Position numbers and translations under genes: made by a program
Origin: Brachyhypopomus gauderio
Lineage: Eukaryota > Chordata > Actinopteri > Gymnotiformes > Hypopomidae
Length of the DNA: 64,000 nt
Direction of reading: 5' to 3'
NCBI RefSeq assembly: GCF_052324685.1
Contig: NC_135212.1
Location: forward strand, 47,254,825 to 47,318,824
Notes under the pieces: generated by a model
The model's database searches: none
The model's input: only the letters and a program-made list of their open reading frames with translations
Told to the model about the DNA's origin: nothing
In this document: positions 45,480 to 58,420 of the stretch, piece after piece
Layout of the letters: each line of letters starts with the position of its first letter
Numbering within the stretch: the stretch's first letter is position 1

Positions 45480-46527
45480 ACCTGCTCCATACTTTTATAC
45501 ACTTATCTTCTGTATTCCCCACCCACCACAAATAATGGTTGTGGGTCTCCAGTGCGTTTGCTACCTAGAGGTTCTTCATTTAATGGAGCATCCATGGTGG
45601 GGTTTGTGGCAGGGTCACTGTTTTCTGAACGTTCAGAGTCGTGGTGACTCCTCGAGAATTGCCACTTCAGATTTCAAATTCTGCATAAGCACCCAGATGA
45701 CAGTGACGAGTCAGAATGCTCTCTAATTTCTCAGTTTGTTTCTCGCTCTTTGTCTCTTTGTCTCTTTGTCTCTCACATTGACATTAACATCTCGTTAGTC
45801 AACACTCTTTCTTTTGTTTATGTCCGCATTTTACCCTGATCTGTCTGCCTCTGTCAATCTAAACGAGTGAATTAAAGATCGTGGGCTTTGTGCATTGTCT
45901 CTTTTTGTTTCACGATGTTCTCTCTCTCTCTGTGATTCTCTTATATTTCACTGTAGTAATATGGCTGTTATCAGCTCAGTCGTCCTTTCTTACTAATTAT
46001 CACCCATCATTCTCACTCCCCTTTTTCTCTTATTTCATTCTCTCTCACTGTTCATTACAGTGACACATTTACTTGAGACCACATCTTGAGGTCATATGAT
46101 GTGACCCCGTCTTATAGTGGCTTGACCTTTCACCTCCCACCTCTTGTCCCTTCCCTCTTTTCCTCCTCCTCTTATATGCCCCTCCCCACACCACCAACAC
46201 CAATACCTCCCCATACTCAGCTAAGAATAGTTGCCATCACATTCAGATGTGATTTGGCTTAACACAGTTATATCCCATCTCTCTACTTCTCTCTCCGGTT
46301 CCAATCCCTAAGTGCTTAATGGGAAACTATAAAGAGATTGTAATTAACCGGAGAGGGCACTTTTATTAATTAGGTTTTAACGAGAGATGGGGTTGGAGGA
46401 GGGGGGGGGGAGGTAGTTAAACTATCTTAAGAATGATGTTAGTTCTAGATACAGGGATGTAGTCAAAAAGGTCTCGTGCTTTTGTTGTAATACAAGTCCT
46501 CCTTTCCTACTACTTCCCCTGCCTATT

Positions 46528-46532
<5 letters not shown>

Positions 46533-46574
<42 letters not shown>
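46533..46574 (+). repeat. (CT)n microsatellite
   Basis: CT dinucleotide tract of about 42 bp followed by imperfect CT sequence. Confidence 0.85.
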
Positions 46575-46579
<5 letters not shown>

Positions 46580-47818
46580 GCTCTCTCATACATACACACA
46601 CAATCTCTCACATTTTGTTTATGCTGTATAAACGGTGACTTTCTGATTGGAGCGATCCTGTTAACATTCAGAGCCTTGATTTGCTTCAGATCAGAGGTGA
46701 CATCCTGCTGATGACCTTCTAGATGTCTCTTTCTTTATTGGTAATAGTGTTACCCCTAGTGTTTTCCCCCTTCTGTTATTGTAGGTAAGTGTTGAACTCA
46801 AGCAACTTGGCTGTGAGGTACACAGAACAGAGAGAGGGATAAAGGGAGTTTTCATCAGACATATCAACCATCATCCTATTCAGAGTTCATTATTTAATCT
46901 TAAGAAGTTCAGAAATATGCGTCTTACACACATGCCCAAAGCCCCATGAGAGAATGCGTAAAGCTTAAAATCAACAGAAGGGCCAGTAGCTATCGTAATC
47001 CATCCATACTGAAGCGGAAAGAGCAGAAGGGGGGGACTGCAGTATTTTGGGGTGTGTAGTTACCTGCTTGGGCCTCTAGGTGGCCCTTCAGCGCCACTGC
47101 AAACTGCAGTGGGGTACGCGGGAGAAAAGCAGCAAAACAAGCACTGCACCAACGGGGCTTCATACGACCGCGCTCCCGCACAGCGGCGTGTCAAAGAGCG
47201 GGACAGCAGAAAGGCACCGTGGGAAAACGCTGGCCGCGACTTGCCCTTTCTGTTGAGAGCGTCTTTCTTTCGTTCTTCCATCCTCCTTCATCCCTCGCTT
47301 TTCTGCCCAGCAGTCCTTGTGTTCATCCACCTCGGGTCTGTTGTGTTCTTTCCCAGCTGGAGTGTTCCTGTCCTCTACAGGCACGGCCATCCTTTCCAAC
47401 ACCTCCCGCCTTTAAGCTCAAACACACTTGGAGTACTCCCACACGCGCGCGCACACACACTTTACAGTGGCTTCCTTTTTTAGTGGCTTGTTTTCGCTCA
47501 GTCAGCACACCTAATAATCTATCAGTGTCTCTTCGCAACCGGCTCTCTTCTTCCCCTCCTCTTTTGTATGATGTTTGTTCCCTCGGTCCTTTTGCTTACC
47601 GCGTTTTCTACCACAGGTGTGTCGTATTAATACAGCATCTCAGTCCTGTGCTACGTGCTTATTTCAGTCCTCGTCTCTGCTGTTGTCAACTGTGTTCTTA
47701 TTACTCTTACCTTTTCACCTCAGGACTCTTCTAATGTTCGTTTCTACTAATGTTCGTCCTCATCACCAGCAATATGGAGTCAGTGTGGGCTTAAAAAGGG
47801 GTAGCAAAGATCCCTTAG

Positions 47819-47820
<2 letters not shown>

Positions 47821-47882
<62 letters not shown>

Positions 47883-47911
47883 CTGTCTCCATCTATGTCT
47901 CTCTCTCTCTG

Positions 47912-47944
<33 letters not shown>

Positions 47945-48059
47945 TTCGCTCTCTCTTTCTGACTCGGTCTCCATCTATGTCTCTTTCTCTCTGTCTCCAT
48001 CTATGTCTCTCTCTCTCTCTTTCTGACTCCATCTATGTCTCTGTCTCTGTCTCCATCTA

Positions 48060-48098
<39 letters not shown>

Positions 48099-48110
48099 TT
48101 CTCTCATTTC
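47821..48110 (+). repeat. compound polypyrimidine CT repeat
   Basis: Nearly 290 bp of (CT)n blocks interspersed with repeated GTCTCCATCTATGTCT-type segments. Almost all bases on this strand are pyrimidine, which allows triplex (H-DNA) formation. Reading frames across it are artefacts of the repeat. Confidence 0.85.
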
Positions 48111-50514
48111 AGGATGTTTAGTCTACTATCACAAATTGTGCTGCTGCTGCTTCGTGGATCTTAATATAAAACAAACAAATAAAATGAATGATAAAATGGT
48201 TGCTCGCCCAATAAAATGAATGATGGATTAATTGAAGAATGATTACAACTGAACAGCCAGGCACGAAACGATTATTGCAAGAAAATATGTATCATCTGTA
48301 GCTTAGTGCTAATATAACATTGCTAATAACACTGAGATACACTACAAGCCACACAGCCTGATCATACCCCTCATTCCTGCTGCACTAATCATCCGCATAA
48401 GCAGGTTGCGGTTTTCTGCTTATACTGCTAGCAATATTTGGATAAAATGTAACATGGGATATGTTAGCCTAAACACCTACAATGCTTCATTCCCTCCAGA
48501 AAATGCAGTATTATGAGAAGCATTGTAGGTGGAATGTACCTCCATACCTGGATTCCATTCCTCAACATCACATGCTATATACAGTATTTGGTTATCTCCA
48601 TTTTCCCATTAAATTTCAGTAATGTGCGAAAGTGAGAGATACTTTTCCATTTACAGAACTACGGAACACAACTGGTGGCTTGTTTTTTTAATTTTACCAA
48701 ATTTTCCCACTGATCATTTTTTTGTTCTTTTCCTACATACAAAAAAATTCTTTAGTCACCTTTGTTTGTGCGTCTTCTTCTTCCTAAGGTTTTCCTCCCA
48801 AGTTACTGCAACAGTTTGTGGGTGCTTTGTGAAGCTCTATGTGCTAGTGATAAAGAGAGAGAGAGAGAGATTATTGAAGAGTGATTGAGATTTTGAAACG
48901 AGGAGAAACCAAGCTAATAACAGCCGTATCGCTAAGAGTAAAATGTAAAAGAATAGATATGTGGGAGACGTTGAGTTCATGGAGAAGGTGACTCAAAGAC
49001 TGCAATGATTTACTCACTTTTTGACAGTCAGACAGCTCAGTGTAAAAGACACACATAAACAAGAAGAAGAAAAGAAACAGATAGAGTGGTGACACATGGA
49101 GGAGAAAGAGGCAGCGTGAGCTGCAAAAAAGAGAGAGAGGGAGAGATTAGAGAGGATTCTGACTCTCCTCTATAATCTCAGTGTTTTGACAGAATCTGAA
49201 AGTGGGAGTCAGGGCTGGGAGGGATTATCTGAGAGGGCCGAGGTGGAAGCTTCCTGAGGCTCCCGCCATTCCTACAGAACTATGGAGGAGGAGGAGAGAG
49301 TCATTCTTTGTTTTACTGCAGTAAAAAAAAAAAAAAATCAGTGACTTTTCCACCGCCGATGCTCATATCTGCTGGCCACAAGGTGCAGGGCGTGCGGTTT
49401 GCCCGTGTGTTGTGTGTGTCTGAGGCATTCTGTTATAGCAGTTAGGACTTTCTAAGGATGTCATTTTTGCTTTTTTTTAATGACAGTATAAAGACATTCA
49501 TACACACATCATTTGATGCAGCTTGGTCTGCACCAGCACTGATGGGGTTAACGTTGTACTGTCCTGAATGGACTGCGTGCCGTTCCAGTGCTACACAGAG
49601 AGAAGAGCAGAGAGAGGGAGAATTAAAGCTCCGCAGTCTTCTCTCACCATTTTGTGGAGCTCAGCAAATAATCGTTCTGCCTTTAGCTTTCTCCTCCTCT
49701 CTTCCCCCACAATCCCTCTCCCTTTCTCTCTCCCTCCCTCTCTCCCATTCTCTTGTGCTATCCCCCCCCTCCCTCTCCTCGCGCTCCTCATTGGAAGTGC
49801 TGGGCCCATGATAATAGAGGGCTGGGAGACGGAGGCTAAGGCAGTGGACCACAGCAGAGCCTCCATAAGCCATCCTATTTATTGTGTAATGTTTTATGTG
49901 TCTCTGACAAGCCTCTGCTACTACACACAAGCGTATGCTCCACTCCTGTCAATCTGTGACTGTCGATCTGTGTAGTATAAATGCATTACACCTCTCTTTA
50001 CAATTCTGCATTTCAAGATAACAGGTATTTTCACCTACCGGTCATCATCTTGGCCTGTGAAGGTACTGATATGGAACGCACCTGTTAGGAAGACAAGCAA
50101 ACTTACAAACTGTTGGTTCAGCGCAAGCATCCTCAATCGCTCTGCTCTTCCTGCGATGTGTTTGCTACTCAAATCAGCTCTAACACATCAGCCGCATGTG
50201 CAGCACCTGTAGTTTCTTGTTGGTGCAAAGTTCCTTGAAAATTCCCCCTCCGTACAATCAGAATATCCGGCGGATATGAGGAGGTTAGTGAGACGGCGTC
50301 CATGCTGCAGACTGACTACCCGCCTCACGACTAGATGGGATGTAGACAAGTAGATTTAACTTGCTATGTTGAAGAATAGTTCTAATCATCCCTTGTAACA
50401 AATCTCTCCTCTCACCCTCCCCCCCTTTTTTCTCCCGCTCTCTTTGCAGGCTCCTCCTCCTCCTCCCTCCCTTCTCCGTTCTCGGTCTCTACCTCTCCCT
50501 CCCCCCGATCCTCT

Positions 50515-51138
50515 ATGCTCAGTTCGGTGTGTGTCTCCTCTTTCAAAGGGCGCAAGGGTGGAAACAAGTCGTCCAACAAAGCATGTTACAGCGCCGACAT
50601 GACTTGTCCATCAGAAAGCGAGAAAATAGTGATCAACTGCGGGGGAATTCGGCACGAGACGTACCGCAGCACCCTGAAGACCCTGCCGGGGACGCGGCTG
50701 TCCTGGCTCACCGAACCGGACGCCTTCAGTAACTTCGACTACGACCCCAAATCCGACGAGTTCTTCTTCGATCGCCACCCCCACACGTTCGCTTTCATTC
50801 TGAACTATTACCGCACAGGGAAGTTGCACTGTCCCGGCGACGTGTGCGGTCCGCTCTTTGAGGAGGAGCTCGCTTTCTGGGGCATCGACGAGACAGACGT
50901 GGAGGCATGCTGCTGGATGAACTACCGACAACACCGAGACGCCGAGGAGGCGCTGGACAGCTTCGAGACGCCGGAACCGGACCTGCCGGAGGATGACCCG
51001 GCGCTGACGGGCGGCGCGGACGGGGACCTGAAGCGACTGTGCCTGCAGGAGGACGGGCACAAGCCCAGCTGTTGGAGCGTTTGGCAGCCGCGCATCTGGG
51101 CGCTCTTCGAGGATCCCTACTCCTCTAAGTATGCCAGG
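50515..51138 (+). CDS. kcnc3: Kv3.3 voltage-gated potassium channel, first coding exon
   Basis: This is a partial gene of 208 codons. The start [16 protein letters not shown] is characteristic of KCNC3. Next is the T1 (BTB) tetramerisation domain, about residues 37-145: [50 protein letters not shown]. The zinc-binding motif H-x5-C-x20-CC is complete (HCPGDVC ... ACCW). An acidic linker and [19 protein letters not shown] lead to the donor GTGAGT at 51139, where the human gene also has its first intron; exon ends in phase 0. The voltage sensor and pore (S1-S6) are not in this window. Kv3 channels give fast-deactivating currents in fast-spiking neurons. Compared with human KCNC3 the proline-rich N-terminal insertion is absent. 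Several T1 residues are closer to KCNC1, but the N-terminus favours kcnc3. Confidence 0.92.
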
Positions 51139-51468
51139 GTGAGTCCGTCGAGGCGTCTCAGGGACTCACAACACGCTCCAACACTCACCACTCGCTCAGC
51201 GACAACAATACGCAAAAAAAAACCCCAAAAAAATTACACGTTTACTCATCCCAGATGTCACAGCCCAAATGTGAGAAGTCATAGATTTGATCAATTTGAT
51301 CAAGTTCAGGTTTTCGTTAACATGACTTAATTTCATAGACTTTCAGCAGCCTGATACCTTTGAGCTTCTGTCTCTGTCCCACACTGTCCTCTCATCACTC
51401 CAGGTGACACCCCCCGTTCTACGCGTTATTTACCCATTAAGTCTGCGTCTCATGCCTGCGGCAGTCAC

Positions 51469-51470
<2 letters not shown>

Positions 51471-51500
<30 letters not shown>
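51471..51500 (+). repeat. poly-C tract in kcnc3 intron 1
   Basis: About 30 consecutive C residues, 330 bp downstream of the exon donor. Confidence 0.85.
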
Positions 51501-51501
<1 letters not shown>

Positions 51502-51982
51502 CGCCACTTTCTCTCGCTTCATTAAATAGTCCCTTTGTCCTGCGGAGAGGATGGGACCAATCCCTCTCACTCGCTCAACCCACCCGTCTCTGCCCCTCGC
51601 ATCAGTCAGTCTCTATTAGGACAAGATCTGCCCGTTGGCCCTTTCTCTCGCTATCTCGTTCCCGTATACTTTACTCAGTCTCACCATCCTCTCTCTCTTC
51701 CTCTCCCTCTCTCTATCTCTCTCTTCACCCTCCCAACCAACTCTCTACAGCTTTCTCATTTTTGATTTCCCCCTGAGAGGTTTGGGTTTTGTAAACCTTT
51801 ATTCCTGTAAACCTTTATCTGAAATAAGTCTCAAGAAGATGTATAATTTCACCTGACTCAGGTCTATAGAACTTCTTCTGTGTTCATTCATTCCATTTCT
51901 TTACCCATTTCTGTGACTAAAATCAACCAAATGCCTGTTGTGAATAAAGTTTGAACACTCGCCTTTATGCATTAGTATATGG

Positions 51983-52260
51983 CAGGGGTACTCAACTGGC
52001 GGACCGCGGTCCGGATCCGGACCCGAACGCAGTCCTGTCCGGACCCAATCTCATTCCTGATTAACTGGATACGGACCAAAACAAAACCGTAGCATTTATT
52101 TCAGGGCTATTGAAAAAACCCTCCGTCACGAGTGTTAGGTTCGCCATTCCCCCCACCCCCCGCTCAACAACTTACGTTCGCCACCCCCGCCCGCACCGGA
52201 CCTCAGGTCACAGGTATCTGCCAAAATTGGACCGGGGACAAATTTAGTTGAGTACGCCTG
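51983..52260. mobile_element. 278-bp non-autonomous hAT-like element
   Basis: The ends are near-perfect inverted repeats: CAGGGGTACTCAACT on the left and, read inverted, CAGGCGTACTCAACT on the right (one mismatch in 15). An exact 8-bp target duplication, GTATATGG, flanks it at 51975-51982 and 52261-52268. Size, CAG-type termini and 8-bp duplication are the hallmarks of hAT-superfamily MITEs. The interior has no open frame. Confidence 0.88.
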
Positions 52261-52870
52261 GTATATGGTATATTAGAATATGGTATATGGTATGGCTATT
52301 AGTATGAACTGTTGTCTGAATTTCTGGTAGTTAGTATAACATAACCCGATATTCTACTTAATAATAACTGAGACCTTGAAAACACATCATAGAAATACAC
52401 TTATGCTTGTGTTACACTGAAGGAACAAACCTGCACTCATAATCAAAGGAGGCCATTGAGGTCAATGAGGCAGAAGGTATCACGACTGCAGCCGGTGGTC
52501 TTACAAACCCCGAACGCAGTGAGGGCGCTCAGCAGTCCTGGGACAGCACATTCATGTCTGCGTATTCAACCGGCACTTTTTAGACATAAAGCACTTCATA
52601 GAGCTGGCTTGTAAACTTACTCACTCACATTTGGAAGTTATTAAATTTATTTATTTATTTAAAACACGGGGATACTTTTAGAATGTAAATTGCTTTGGCG
52701 CTTCACATCAGAGGCACTGTGTGTCCTTGTTACCCCCACTGACCACTGTATTCAATTACCCACGTGTGAAAATGCAGACTGGCACTGGAGTGCTTTGGCA
52801 AAGTTTCAGCTGTGTCATCTAATAAGCAGAGTAGAAGCTACAGGAGTCATCTGACAGGCTTCTGTCTCAA

Positions 52871-54155
52871 GATGTAGGCTGTGTAGATGGAGGCTGTGTA
52901 GATGGAGGCTGTGTAGATGTGGGCTGTGTAGATGGAGGCTGTGTAGATATGGGCTGTGTAGATGGAGGCTGTGTAGATGTGGGCTGGGTAGATGGAGGCT
53001 GTGTAGATGTGGGCTGTGTAGATGTGGGCTGTGTAGATGTAGGCTGTGTAGATGGAGGCTGTGTAGATGTGGGCTGTGTAGATGGAGGCTGTGTAGATGT
53101 GGGCTGGGTAGATGGAGGCTGTGTAGATGTGGGCTGTGTAGATGTGGGCTGTGTAGATGGAGGCTGTGTAGATGTGGGCTGTGTAGATGGAGGCTGTGTA
53201 GATGTGGGCTGTGTAGATGGAGGCTGTGTAGATGGAGGCTGTGTAGATGTGGGCTGTGTAGATGGAGGCTGTGTAGATGTGGGCTGTGTAGATGGAGGCT
53301 GTGTAGATGTGGGCTGTGTAGATGGAGGCTGTGTAGATATGGGCTGTGTAGATGGAGGCTGTGTAGATGTGGGCTGTGTAGATGGAGGCTGTGTAGATGT
53401 GGGCTGGGTAGATGGAGGCTGTGTAGATGGAGGCTGTGTAGATGTGGGCTGTGTAGATGGAGGCTGTGTAGATGTGGGCTGGGTAGATGTGGGCTGTGTA
53501 GATGGAGACTGTGTAGATGGAGGCTGTGTAGATGTAGGCTGTGTAGATGGAGGCTGTGTAGATGGAGGCTGTGTAGATGGCGGCTGTGTAGATGTGGGCT
53601 GTGTAGATGGAGGCTGTGTAGATGTGGGCTGTGTAGATGTGGGCTGTGTAGATGGAGGCTGTGTAGATGTGGGCTGTGTAGATGGAGGCTGTGTAGATGT
53701 GGGCTGTGTAGATGTGGGCTGGGTAGATGTGGGCTGTGTAGATGGAGGCTGTGTAGATGTGGGCTGTGTAGATGGAGGCTGTGTAGATGTGGGCTGTGTA
53801 GATGTGGGCTGTGTAGATGGAGGCTGTGTAGATGTGGGCTGTGTAGATGGAGGCTGTGTAGATGGAGGCTGTGTAGATGTGGGCTGTGTAGATGGAGGCT
53901 GTGTAGATGGAGGCTGTGTAGATGGAGGCTGTGTAGATGTGGGCTGGGTAGATGTGGGCTGGGTAGATGGAGGCTGTGTAGATGTAGGCTGTGTAGATGG
54001 AGGCTGTGTAGATGTAGGCTGTGTAGATGTGGGCTGTGTAGATGTGGGCTGTGTAGATGGAGGCTGTGTAGATGTGGGCTGTGTAGATGTAGGCTGTGTA
54101 GATGGAGGCTGTGTAGATGTGGGCTGTGTAGATGTGGGCTGGGTAGATGGAGGCT
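52871..54155. repeat. 15-bp unit minisatellite, about 85 copies
   Basis: About 1.28 kb of 15-bp units in perfect register. Two main variants, GATGGAGGCTGTGTA and GATGTGGGCTGTGTA, are interleaved. Minor variants have GATGTAGG or GGGTA. Because 15 is a multiple of 3, both strands carry long open frames (Cys-Val-Asp-Gly on plus, Leu-His-Ser on minus). These lack any other protein character and should not be annotated as genes. Confidence 0.95.
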
Positions 54156-57100
54156 AAGGCAGCTGTGCTGAGTGCAGCTTGGACTGCGGTTGAGAGTGAG
54201 TGAGCCCTGCAGAGGAGGAGAAGAACATCTGGACAGGCCTCTCCTGCTTCTTCGAGTATGGCTGTAAGTACGCTGCTGTGATGAGCTCCACAGCAGGGTG
54301 GTGCACCTCACCACCAGGCTGGAGCAGTGCGGAGCAGAGTGCGCTTAAAAAAGGATGTCAGAGGCCCTTTGGAGCTCCCGTCTCTGCATCTTTTCTTCTC
54401 TCTTGTTCTCGTTCTCACTCTTAGACAGGCAAACACACACGCGCACTAAAAGTCAGTATGTCTAGATGTTCCGTAAGACCTTCGTCTGTACGAGGCTCCA
54501 AGCAGACATGTCGTCCCAGTACAGTGTGGACCGCAAGGTCTCTCCCGGGCTCAGAGTCCTCTGGGCTCCCGCCGGGCCGGCTGTGGAGGGGGCCGTGCGG
54601 GACTCCTCAGATGCTTGCTCAGCACCAGACAGCATCGCTAGAGCCATTTTAGCTCACTGGGAGGACACTTGCTGGCAAGGTGAAAGGCTCCTGTTTGGTT
54701 ACTTGCACACTCAAGTGCACACTCAAGTACACGTTTGTTTTAGCTGCTCCTCACACAAGATCACAAAATCAACAAGATCTCTAAGTTGCGCAATCTATTG
54801 TAGATCAGTGGAGAAAGGCAGCTGTGCTTTTAAATCCTAAATCTCTAAAAAAAAAATTTTTATATCAACTTTGCGGTTTCCCTTTTTCTTCCTGTAGCAT
54901 CTTCCTTGTGGTTCTAGTAACTGTCTCACATTCTTCTCTCTTCCTGCTCGTTCTATTTCTCTGTGTTCTCTAGTCCTTCTCTATTTTCTTTAGCATATTC
55001 TCTTTCACTGAGCAACTCATGAAGTAACAGAAAACCAAAATGTGGCACTTTAGCTTGTCTGACTCTTTTTTTTTGTTGATGATTAGACCTTGGACTTCAA
55101 GGTTTGAAGCGAATGTCCAGCCGCTAGCGGGACATCATGGACACAGCAGTGCAATATTTTAATCACCACCTTTCTCCTCATGTTTTGCTGTGTGAGCAGC
55201 TTTGCTTATTGTTCACGGTGCATGTGGGGAAAATCGTATTCAGAATTCGGAATCTGTAGCAGTTTGAAAGCTATTCCCAGTCTCCTCTGGGCGGCACTGC
55301 CAGTGAGGTCTGTGAGGGTCTTTCATCACTTATGACATGTATGCTAGTTTATTAGCGGGCTACTGCATGAGGACAGAGCATCATGTTGCGATACTAATCA
55401 TCGCTTGCACCCCCCCCCCCCCCATCTCACTCTTTCTCTTTCTCTCCCCACCTCCCTGTGCTATAGCGTAACACTGCGGCGTCTCGTACTAGCTGACTGG
55501 CGCTGATTTCTGCTGCAGCGCGCACGAGCCGCGTAACAGTTCAATAGGGCTGGAGGTGGGGGCCTGTAAGAGGTTTATGTGCGCGAGCGTGCGTGTGAAT
55601 TTGAAAGAGAAGAAGGAACTGAAAGTTTGTTCATCTATAAATCCTTTATGTGTTGTTTCCCCTAGTATACATGTTGCATTTTTGTAACACCCAGTCTGGT
55701 GCAGCTCATCTGCTTCACCGCAGTGGCGTAGCAACCTGCTCACGTGTTCGCTTTCACACAGCGACTTTTCGTGTTATTATAATTTCCCACCTAATTCTCC
55801 CGCCATGCCTGAGATGCCCCTCCGAATCTCCACGCGATGAGTCTACCAGCGGTCGAAAGCCTCTGTGCTTCCTTGACCTCACGGCCACTCGGAGACGCAG
55901 TGCATTTCATTAAGAGCTGCCTGCTCGTAGCTAACCATAAATCAAATGGATGCTACTCTCCAGGGCCCCTATCACCGACAGAGGGACGAAGGCTGGGGAT
56001 TCATTACTAATACCAGCAGGAAAGCACTTTTCTGCGTGAACGCTGAGACATCTTGTCGATTGATATGCTCGTGCTGTGGTCTCACAGTGAAATGCAAAGA
56101 TTGATATTAAATTTTTCATATTGTCCAGGTGGTCCAAGTATAGGTGGTCCATGTCGTACATCGCTCAAACCAGGTTCCTAAGGACTGGTCACTCTCTCAA
56201 ATCTATCCTTGGTATCCTTGATTGATATATATTACCACCCCCCCCCCACCCCCCACCCCCAGTGGAAAGTGTACCAATTTTCTAAAACTAAATTCCCCTC
56301 TTCACGAACAAACTGTCTGGAGTTTCCTTACAGCGTACCACCATATGTTGTTAGGGTGAGTGGACTATCAACAACCCTCGGCGGTATGACCATTCACGTG
56401 CAAAAATCCATTCGCCAAGGATGAACAAGCATTAAATGAATTTCAGCAACATGCAGAGTTCCGCGACGTGAACATGAAGTTAAAATAAACTACTACACAT
56501 TACTATTAAATTCTTCTTAGACTTTCAAAGACCATACATTCATGTCAGACCAATTCAAAATCTTCACCAATTCATATTTTCACCAGTGTTCACCAATTTG
56601 CAAATGTACGAGACTGTGTGATTCGAGATATATTTTGTATCAGGATTCACTGTCTCTTGACAGAATCCAAGAAAGACGTGCTTGCAACAGTTCTGGGAGG
56701 GAATTCCCTTAGAGGAACGACGCTGCAAGGAATTTTGCGCAGAAAACAACCTCACTCGACGAGGCTGTTGAAACCCTTTGGAGTCGCATCGCTACTGGCT
56801 CGCGCAAGACGCAACTGGCGGTAGCTGTCCAGTGCTGAAAACAACGTTTGCTGGAATTAGTGAAGTTCGAGCGAGTTTGTTAGAAGACGGGTATCAGATA
56901 TTCGCTTGTAAATACTTACAGCAAAGTACACAGCTAACAGCGACGCTTTAGCGCGATGCCCCGCCCCCTAATTTCACCCAAATGTAATGTTCTCGACAAT
57001 GATCTTTTTTCCCAGATGTTTATTACGTTGTTCACTGAGACGGAAAACGTTGAGTGCTCTTGTATACCTGATTCTGGCCTTTTGCCGAGTTTCTGTACCT

Positions 57101-57580
57101 TGCGCTAAAAACGGCTCATTCCCTTTGCTCGAGGCTGTCTTCCCTGCAGGTGTTTGTAAACATTTAGTACCACCGAATGGTGAACGTTGGCGCTGAAAAT
57201 AACCCTCCGCGTCAGAGCTCTGGGGTCTTTTGTGCATGAGAAACGTGTCGCGCCTGTATTGGGCGCGTAAGGGTCTCACTTCTCACTTCTCATGCGCGGT
57301 TTGGTTTATTCATTAGCAACCTGCGAGAGAGGCGCTTCCTAGGGGACGCGTCGGGCAAGGCAGCCTTCAGTTTGCAACGCGTAATATCATTTTTCTTCAA
57401 TTCTGTACGAAAATAAACATAACATTTATGCAATTTTCATTTCTGACATGCATATAATAGCGTGAGAGTATTATTTCATTTCATTTATGTTTTCACGCAT
57501 ATAGCTGTAGATACACGTTTAATTATGCCGCGTTTTCATTTTCGATCTATCTGGATTTCTTTTCGGTGAGCATTTACACG
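54156..57580. other. kcnc3 intron sequence without recognised features
   Basis: About 3.4 kb. I see a poly-C run near 55410-55424 and a C-rich stretch near 56228-56262 but no exon, mobile element or RNA gene that I can support. Open stretches near 54466-54840 have no recognisable protein content. Confidence 0.45.
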
Positions 57581-57589
57581 AAGGCGCAT

Positions 57590-58420
57590 TTTCAAATGAG
57601 ACCTATTTATGGGACAGTGCACCTCCGCCCCTCCCCCACCGCCCCCTCCTCTAACACCATCAACCAAGCTCTAAATATAGTGGGAAGATGAGCAGGGGGT
57701 ACGGGGCGCTCCTTTCTTACCGGTCTAGTCACTACTTGTTTAGGGAACACGGTTTATTCTGCTCGCGGACGCATCATTATTTCCGTTCCCGGTATCACCG
57801 TTTGGCTTCTTGAACAGTTGGGTGCAGTAGTATTGAGGTGTGTGGCACTTCTTGCACCGTCCGCCTCTCTCCGTGGCGTACTGCGGCAGCAGTGACTGTG
57901 CTCACCGGACCGGAGACGAGTCCAATACCGGCGAGGGAAGAACAGCATCGGCTGCGCGTGAATCGACAGTCGCAGTGTGCGTGCGCTTCAGCCGCTGGCG
58001 TCTCTCCAGCGCGCCGGTGAACGAGTCCGTTAGACCTGCAGCCCTCTCTCGCGCACGCCCTCTCTCTCGCGCGCCCTCTCTCGCGCACGGCCTTAATTGC
58101 TCGTGCATTTGCTAGGGTCTTACGTTAAAAAAAAACCGCGACAATTCTTCGGCATGCCATGTGCCTAGTCAGCGATAATAAAGCCCTCTTACGCTGCGGC
58201 TTTGAAACTTCATTTGTGTATTACAGGATGTTACTGTGAAATTGGTTGCGCTGCGTTTATTAGGCAAACCGTCGTCAAAACGCAGCTAGCAAACGCACAC
58301 GGTTCCTAACCGAACCGACAGACACCGTGCGATCCCTCCCCGACACGCGGCCGTTTCCTCGGGGTTACACACCCACGTATTAAAACTTGTCCCTCGAGTA
58401 CACGGTGCTCGGAGCGGGAC
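57590..58420. promoter_or_regulatory. CpG-rich segment with MEF2-like sites
   Basis: CTAAATATAG at 57670-57679 is a perfect MEF2 consensus (YTAWWWWTAR). CTATTTATGG, about 70 bp upstream, differs from it by one base. GC-box-like C-rich sequence (CCGCCCCTCC) lies between them. The following 700 bp are rich in CpG, including short repeats of CTCTCTCGCGC near 58043-58085. This has the look of a CpG-island promoter or enhancer rather than ordinary intron. Which transcript it serves cannot be decided here. Confidence 0.4.

Larger units (their letters stand above)
42844..50449. other. gene-free upstream region of kcnc3
   Basis: 7.6 kb without a supported coding exon. It holds microsatellites and homopolymers, and a T/C-rich character from about 45700 onward. 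A possible non-coding first exon of kcnc3 could end at 45049, where a consensus donor GTAAGTA follows. The coding exon of kcnc3 is preceded by a good acceptor (TCTCTTTGCAG ending 50449), so a leader exon is expected somewhere here. A segment near 46337-46373 has two TAATTA cores, suggesting a homeodomain-bound element, but this is weak. Confidence 0.45.

Noticed and set aside
51983-52260. Poly-C and GC-rich palindrome near 52000 as a promoter
   Set aside because: Exact 8-bp target duplication and inverted ends show that it is a transposable element.
52815-54314. Open frames of about 500 and 410 codons on opposite strands
   Set aside because: Both run through the 15-bp minisatellite, whose unit is a multiple of three. 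There is no other protein character or splice context.
54466-54840. 124-codon open frame downstream of the minisatellite
   Set aside because: No recognisable domain and no matching splice sites. Likely chance in GC-rich sequence.
57670-57679. Assignment of the MEF2-rich promoter to NR4A1
   Set aside because: The paired MEF2 sites recall that promoter, but no NR4A1 coding sequence appears in the following 6 kb and the gene neighbourhood does not fit.
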